A stretch of 11,450 nt of DNA from Fidelibacterota bacterium. Its GTDB lineage: Bacteria; Marinisomatota; Marinisomatia; Marinisomatales; TCS56. The notes below the pieces were generated by a model. The model saw nothing but the letters and a program-made list of their open reading frames with translations, was not told the DNA's origin and did not search any database. Both the position numbers and the translations under genes were made by a program. The DNA lies in contig DAOWAH010000026.1 in NCBI GenBank assembly GCA_030634675.1, forward strand, positions 1 to 11,450, written 5' to 3'. Of this stretch, positions 7,520-11,450 are shown in pieces. Position 1 is the stretch's first letter. Each line of letters starts with the position of its first letter.

Positions 7520-7540
7520 GTACTCCTTCCGAAGGCGTAC
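7520..7540 (-). promoter_or_regulatory. Shine-Dalgarno in a small hairpin before the HNH gene
   Basis: The leader bases 7540-7520 on the minus strand read GTAC, G, CCTT, CGG, AAGG, A, GTAC. This can fold as a 4 bp stem, one mismatch, another 4 bp stem and a 3-base loop. The AAGGAG Shine-Dalgarno that serves the HNH start forms the 3' arm, so folding would hide it. The element could tune translation initiation of the first gene of the operon. It is short and may be chance; there is no direct evidence of regulation. Confidence 0.35.
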
Positions 7541-7761
7541 CAGACGATAACTGGCAATATGTTCAGAGCAGAAAAATTAATGTTAAAACCTTTGAACTCT
7601 AGCTCCTTTTTATTCAAACTGTCAGCAATCATGCCAATAGTCAGTGTGGTTTGAAGGTAGTCGAAACCTACTATTTCAACAAACTAATCTTCGAGAAAAT
7701 TAAGTGAGAATTTATCTTTGTTGCTTTCTCAGGCGCAAGCGCTAACCTTGCTGACAATAAC
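7541..7761. other. Non-coding leader between terminator and HNH operon
   Basis: About 220 bases lie between the terminator of the upstream unit and the HNH gene leader. No recognised gene, tRNA or other structured RNA is visible. It must hold the promoter of the downstream operon if the terminator is efficient, but I find no clear -35/-10 pair. An imperfect inverted repeat occupies 7651-7679 (TTGAA and GTAG arms against CTAC and TTCAA, with a 7-base loop), and a short GCGC-AA-GCGC repeat lies at 7732-7741. A 45-codon open frame starting at 7632 overlaps the HNH start but has no Shine-Dalgarno and no recognisable homology. Confidence 0.5.
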
Positions 7762-7796
7762 AAAAAAGGGGCACCGGAATAACTTCCAGGTACCCC
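7762..7796 (-). terminator. Rho-independent terminator of the outer-membrane protein unit
   Basis: On the minus strand a GC-rich hairpin (7796-7768) is followed directly by six T residues (7767-7762). The arms pair as GGGG with CCCC, then after one mismatch three more pairs, a one-base bulge, and GGAA with TTCC, closing a 4-base loop. It sits about 43 bases after the stop of the 437-residue barrel protein. It should end transcription of the two-gene envelope unit and separates it from the HNH-trpS operon. On the plus strand there is no T tract, so it acts in one direction. Confidence 0.88.
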
Positions 7797-7838
7797 TTGA
7801 TAATCAGTGAAAAGACCAGGGTGAAATTTAATGGAATT

Positions 7839-9152
7839 CTAAAATAGTAACTGCTGCCCAATTGAGAATGAAAAGCCGTTAGCATGATTGAATAATCCAC
7901 CGTCTTGCGAATAACCTATGTCAAGGGCATAATGGTTGAATTTTAAGCCTATTCCAATTCCCCACTGGAATGATTCGAATCCTCCCAAGGCAATTCCACC
8001 GCGAAGTGGCAACCAAGACAGCGGATTATATTCCAATCCGGCTGAGATGCGAGGTGTTATATCAAAATAGTAATCCTCGCTTAGATCCTGTCGGTAATTA
8101 ACATATACATCAAGAGCCGATAGGATATTCCGATATTCGAAACCGATCAACATGAACGGCGGGTAATTAGTATTAAACCCATCGATAGCAAATGTTGTGT
8201 CGATTATATTGAAAACAGAATCCTGTTGTTCGTCCGTGTAATCGTCGAAATCTTCAAAGTCGGAGGATAATAGTTCTCCATCAAAGGTGTAATTGACTTC
8301 CTCGGCCTTTGAATCACTCCAATGCACGAACCCAATCAGGTTATTCAATGCAGCATTTACGCGCATATTTTCAGTCAGGTCAACGGCCGCTCCCACGTCG
8401 AACGCTGTACCAAATCCACCGACAGCTACCTTCGCTGTAGCATCACCCTTGGCATGGATACGATCGTTGTACATCGTGATTTGACCATTAAAATCTTCCA
8501 GATTGGCATAGGCCAAACCAACCAGCAATTTGATAGAAGCGCCAACATAGCTGTTCTGAACAAATTGATCCAATCCGGGGATATCCAGTTTCATTCCATA
8601 GGCAAAAGAAATTGGCACCACCGCCTGGGTCTGTACACTCAAATCACTCAGGTCGATTGGTTCTTCAAATTCATTCCCTTTCAAGATAAATTCAAAAAAG
8701 CCTTTCGGTAGAGATACACTTGTGAGTATTTCCGGGGTGATCGCTACCGCGAAAGATCCAAAATTCATCCCGATCAACTTCATACTCACCAGCGGGCTAA
8801 CAATGATTCCTTCAGCCGGGAAGGTCTTCAATAAATCGGAAGTTTCTTTTGCATCCAGGTAATTGCCCTTGTTAAACCATTCATTGAACCAGTTCACTGA
8901 AACTAAGTCATTATTCAATTGTACGGTTGGGAATGGTCCGATCACCGGCAGAATACCAAACCTTAAACCAAAATGCGGATTATCCGGTAAACCGAGATTG
9001 GCGGGATTCCAACCGATGGCATCATCCCCGCGAGATTGGGTTGCAAATGTTCCGGCGGTAGCGATAGACCGTGGGCCGATTGCCACCTGAGCCGACAGTA
9101 TGTTAAGAAACAGAGCAGTAATTATTATGAGTGTTGTTGTAATTTTTCGCAT
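7839..9152 (-). CDS. Outer-membrane beta-barrel protein, PorV/FadL-like (DUF5723/TraF-type)
   Basis: This is a 437-residue exported protein that probably forms a beta-barrel in the outer membrane. It begins with a signal peptide: MRK, then a hydrophobic stretch, and a likely cleavage after ILSA before QVAIGP. The mature N terminus, SIATAGTFATQ followed by DDAIGWNPANLGL, matches the conserved opening of FadL/PorV/DUF5723-type proteins (an A-x-G-G-A-like strand, then a WNPA(N/G)L motif). Many alternating amphipathic strands follow, and the protein ends in Phe, as expected for BAM-dependent insertion. An acidic loop (about residues 290-310, DFEDFDDYTDEQQD) stands out. I chose the ATG at 9152, not upstream starts, because it begins exactly at the signal peptide and has GGAGG 9 bases upstream, embedded in the preceding gene's final codons. 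Transported ligand or partner is unknown. Confidence 0.82.
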   Translation of the reverse strand: MRKITTTLIIITALFLNILSAQVAIGPRSIATAGTFATQSRGDDAIGWNPANLGLPDNPHFGLRFGILPVIGPFPTVQLNNDLVSVNWFNEWFNKGNYLDAKETSDLLKTFPAEGIIVSPLVSMKLIGMNFGSFAVAITPEILTSVSLPKGFFEFILKGNEFEEPIDLSDLSVQTQAVVPISFAYGMKLDIPGLDQFVQNSYVGASIKLLVGLAYANLEDFNGQITMYNDRIHAKGDATAKVAVGGFGTAFDVGAAVDLTENMRVNAALNNLIGFVHWSDSKAEEVNYTFDGELLSSDFEDFDDYTDEQQDSVFNIIDTTFAIDGFNTNYPPFMLIGFEYRNILSALDVYVNYRQDLSEDYYFDITPRISAGLEYNPLSWLPLRGGIALGGFESFQWGIGIGLKFNHYALDIGYSQDGGLFNHANGFSFSIGQQLLF

Positions 9153-9156
9153 GGGA

Positions 9157-11450
9157 CTAATCCTCCTCCTCAGCTTCCGGATCAACCAAAATCTGCATCG
9201 ATCCATATAATAGTAATTTCAAGGAATCGGTCGATAGAAAACTCGAAGGTAAAGGATTGCCCTGATTGTCTTTTTCACCGACCAGATTCACTATGGTTTT
9301 TATATACAGTTGTTCGGAATTGATAAAGAGATCAAATTCGTCTTCATCGAGCAGGATCGAATCCAAGCCGGTGTGATTGGGTATAATATCCAGGGTCAGT
9401 AAGGTATCCGGCAGTACCAGAGAACCTTCCAGAGTGGTATCCACAGCGGCCAGAACCTCGATCTGCGATCCAAAATCGAACTGGTTATTGTAATCAGCAT
9501 AGAGTACGATACGTTCCAATTCTTCAGGGAAATCTTCAGTATCGACTTCCTCGGGATCCAATTCAATCTGCGACGATTCAGTCAAATATAATTTCAAAGG
9601 CGCTTTAATATTAAATTCACCTTCAATGAATTGATCGGAGGCCACCGTCCCCACCATATCCAGTGATCCAACGGTTGCTCGACCGCTGGCAACAATTTTA
9701 TCCGGTTTTATATTAATCAATGCTTCCGCATTGGGTATTACGACCTGATTATTCTCGCTAATATTATGTTGAACGATACTGGAAACGACTGTAGTATCTG
9801 AGTTGGACGCAGTTATGTTCAAGTCCAGATAAACCGGAACACCAATATTGGTTGTAAAGTTCATAATCATTTCGACTTCAGCAAATTCGACCCCTTCCAA
9901 TTCATCCGGCAGGGCATCGATTTCCTGTTCAATCGTATCGATATCGACAAATACCGGATCAATTTTCCCGGTTATTAACTGAAATGATAAGCCGACAATA
10001 TCAACATTTACGCCTATTGAATCACCAAAAGTCAGGGTCATCTCCTTATCACTGGGAATCGCAATCCTTGATACATAATGAATATTCTGATCATTCAGTG
10101 GCATTTTCAGTGTATACCCAGTCAATGGAATAACATGCTGCTGCGGTGTAGTCTGGGATCCTAATTCCAGGGTCGTGTCCAATAAACTACTACCAATTAA
10201 AAATTCATTAATCTGAAAATTTATATCAGTCGTGACACCGATACGATTTTCCATTGTCAGCACCAATTGGCCGCTGCTGATGACTGCTTCCTGCACTTTT
10301 GTGGCATTATCAAGAGCGATTGTATTTGAGTCCACCATTGCATCCTGGGAAAAATAACCGGTGATCGACTGAAATGTAAGACCGGTAACAGCAATATTAA
10401 TTGCGATTGAATCCTGAAGATTATAGGATCCGGTTTCTCCGTAAGAAGTCACCATTTTAGCCACATAATTAAGTACCTGACTGTTTCGATCCATCTTTAG
10501 CGTATAGCCACTGAGATCGACCAGGATGGTATTCAATCCGGGATTCAGGTCCTCCGGACCAATCTTCAGCGTATCACCATTTGATGAAAACAATTCGGGA
10601 AAGGTGATATTCACACTTGGAATGCCTCCGGCCGTCAGGTTGATATTATTATTGATTTCAATATTCAAATCACCACTTGAGAGCAATGCTTCCAGAATCT
10701 CTGAATCGGAATCCATGTTCATACTGCCATCGACTGACATGTCCTGGGGTTCCACAATGCCCTGGAAGGAGTTGAAAGTGATCTGCTCACCAGCTTGTCC
10801 GCCAAACATATTAATATCAACCACGACGCTATCAGCTTCATCCAGAGTCACTATATCCGGGTCGCTGTCCTCAGTAATAATCTGGTAGCTGTAGTCAATA
10901 CTTTGATCAGTGACTATCATAACCAGGACATGATCGTCAATAGGAAATGTTTGCTGACTGACAGAATTCTGTATCAGGGGGATCGTCTGCTCAAATAGTA
11001 AACCGGTAGGATCTTCCAGCGATTGAATCGTCAGAATCAGATTACCATTAACCGCCAGGCCGTTATCGATCGATATCTGAACGTTCCCCGTGGCAATTTC
11101 AGCCCGTTCGACCTTATTGGAATCACTTTCCATATTCATGATACCGATTTCATCAATCGACTGGGATGGAACCAGGGCTGTGGCCGAATTTACCTCCAAG
11201 TTCCGGGCTCCGATTTTCGTGCTAAAGCTTGATACTTTTACAGTTGAATCGATAGTAATTATACTACCGTTGGTTCCAGTTGAATTACCAGAAACTTTAA
11301 TCAGTAGACTACCCGGTAATGTCTTACCGGCTAAGGATAATACTTCTGTAGCTGAATCACCGGGAGCAATTGATGTATTAAATTCCACCAAGGTCCCCGC
11401 GATGTCCACTGTATCGACACCATCAGTTTCCTGTAATTGAACTTGTATCG
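9157..11450 (-). CDS. Large modular beta-rich repeat protein, N terminus beyond the window
   Basis: At least 763 residues are visible. The frame is open to the right edge, so the GTG at 11409 is not its start and the true N terminus is missing. I do not recognise the gene. The sequence is acidic, rich in Ile, Val, Leu, Asp, Ser and Thr, nearly free of Cys, and reads as alternating short beta strands. Four degenerate modules recur (see repeat entry), with signatures (S/T)FQ-x-I-x-G, a SG-x-L-x-(L/I) strand, N-x-I-G-V and (L/V)-(S/T)GYTLKM. A fifth, more diverged unit may lie in the C-terminal part. The protein ends in an acidic tail, EAEEED, with no anchor or sorting signal I can name. It is followed after 4 bases by an outer-membrane barrel, so a secreted, periplasmic or surface location is likely but the signal peptide is not visible. 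The modules resemble beta-sandwich repeats of Bacteroidota envelope proteins; that is an impression only. Confidence 0.75.
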   Translation of the reverse strand, partial: IQVQLQETDGVDTVDIAGTLVEFNTSIAPGDSATEVLSLAGKTLPGSLLIKVSGNSTGTNGSIITIDSTVKVSSFSTKIGARNLEVNSATALVPSQSIDEIGIMNMESDSNKVERAEIATGNVQISIDNGLAVNGNLILTIQSLEDPTGLLFEQTIPLIQNSVSQQTFPIDDHVLVMIVTDQSIDYSYQIITEDSDPDIVTLDEADSVVVDINMFGGQAGEQITFNSFQGIVEPQDMSVDGSMNMDSDSEILEALLSSGDLNIEINNNINLTAGGIPSVNITFPELFSSNGDTLKIGPEDLNPGLNTILVDLSGYTLKMDRNSQVLNYVAKMVTSYGETGSYNLQDSIAINIAVTGLTFQSITGYFSQDAMVDSNTIALDNATKVQEAVISSGQLVLTMENRIGVTTDINFQINEFLIGSSLLDTTLELGSQTTPQQHVIPLTGYTLKMPLNDQNIHYVSRIAIPSDKEMTLTFGDSIGVNVDIVGLSFQLITGKIDPVFVDIDTIEQEIDALPDELEGVEFAEVEMIMNFTTNIGVPVYLDLNITASNSDTTVVSSIVQHNISENNQVVIPNAEALINIKPDKIVASGRATVGSLDMVGTVASDQFIEGEFNIKAPLKLYLTESSQIELDPEEVDTEDFPEELERIVLYADYNNQFDFGSQIEVLAAVDTTLEGSLVLPDTLLTLDIIPNHTGLDSILLDEDEFDLFINSEQLYIKTIVNLVGEKDNQGNPLPSSFLSTDSLKLLLYGSMQILVDPEAEEED
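9685..11229 (-). repeat. Four degenerate tandem protein modules
   Basis: Within the large protein, units start at about 11229, 10770, 10377 and 9987, giving periods of roughly 153, 131 and 130 residues and a shorter last unit. Matching landmarks are SFSTKIG, SFQGIVEP, TFQSITGYF and SFQLITGKI at the unit starts. Next come IATGNVQISIDN, LSSGDLNIEINN, ISSGQLVLTMEN and a degenerate equivalent in unit 4. LSGYTLKM and LTGYTLKM follow in units 2 and 3, with IDDHVLVM in unit 1. The repeat is visible at protein level; DNA identity between units looks low, so the duplications are old. Confidence 0.7.

Noticed and set aside
9153..9206. Longer N terminus for the outer-membrane barrel protein
   Set aside because: The extra 18 residues overlap the end of the repeat protein gene and would place Arg-rich sequence before a perfect signal peptide; the ATG at 9152 has its own Shine-Dalgarno.

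Overview
The window is a compact, gene-dense bacterial segment of moderate GC. Every supported gene lies on the minus strand, so transcription runs from high to low coordinates. The mixture suggests a Gram-negative member of the FCB side of the tree, such as Ca. Neomarinimicrobiota, Calditrichota or relatives. The reasons are a PorV/FadL-like outer-membrane barrel of the DUF5723/TraF type ending in Phe, a large beta-rich repeat protein, and SMC-ScpAB with a bacterial-type TrpS. This placement is an inference; there is no rRNA marker in the window.

Region 1 (11450 to 7839) is a surface or envelope pair. A large protein of at least 763 residues, cut by the right edge, contains about four degenerate 130-150 residue beta-rich modules. 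It is followed after 4 bases by a 437-residue signal-peptide-bearing outer-membrane beta-barrel protein. The unit ends at a strong rho-independent terminator at 7762-7796.

Region 2 (7761 to 7518) is a non-coding leader. It carries a weak inverted repeat and, immediately before the next gene, a small hairpin that contains the Shine-Dalgarno sequence.

Region 3 (7517 to 2296) is a tight housekeeping operon: HNH endonuclease, trpS, scpA, scpB, rluB and a 565-residue NAD(P)-binding Rossmann protein of unknown function. The genes overlap or are separated by a few bases up to about 30. The run combines tRNA charging, condensin assembly and rRNA pseudouridylation.

Region 4 (2295 to 1) begins with a 195-base gap holding a candidate promoter, then cmk and rpsA joined by an ATGA overlap, the classic cmk-rpsA pair. 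rpsA is damaged in this sequence. An in-frame TGA at 953-955 splits it after the first S1 domain while the reading frame continues perfectly. A second stop at 20-22 cuts the fifth S1 domain near the window edge. Because S1 is normally essential and TGA serves as a normal stop elsewhere in the window (cmk, HNH gene), sequence error is the likeliest explanation. A real nonsense mutation or recoding cannot be excluded from sequence alone.

I see no mobile element, CRISPR array, tRNA or rRNA gene, or defence system. The least explained items are the modular repeat protein, the 565-residue Rossmann protein and the interrupted rpsA.
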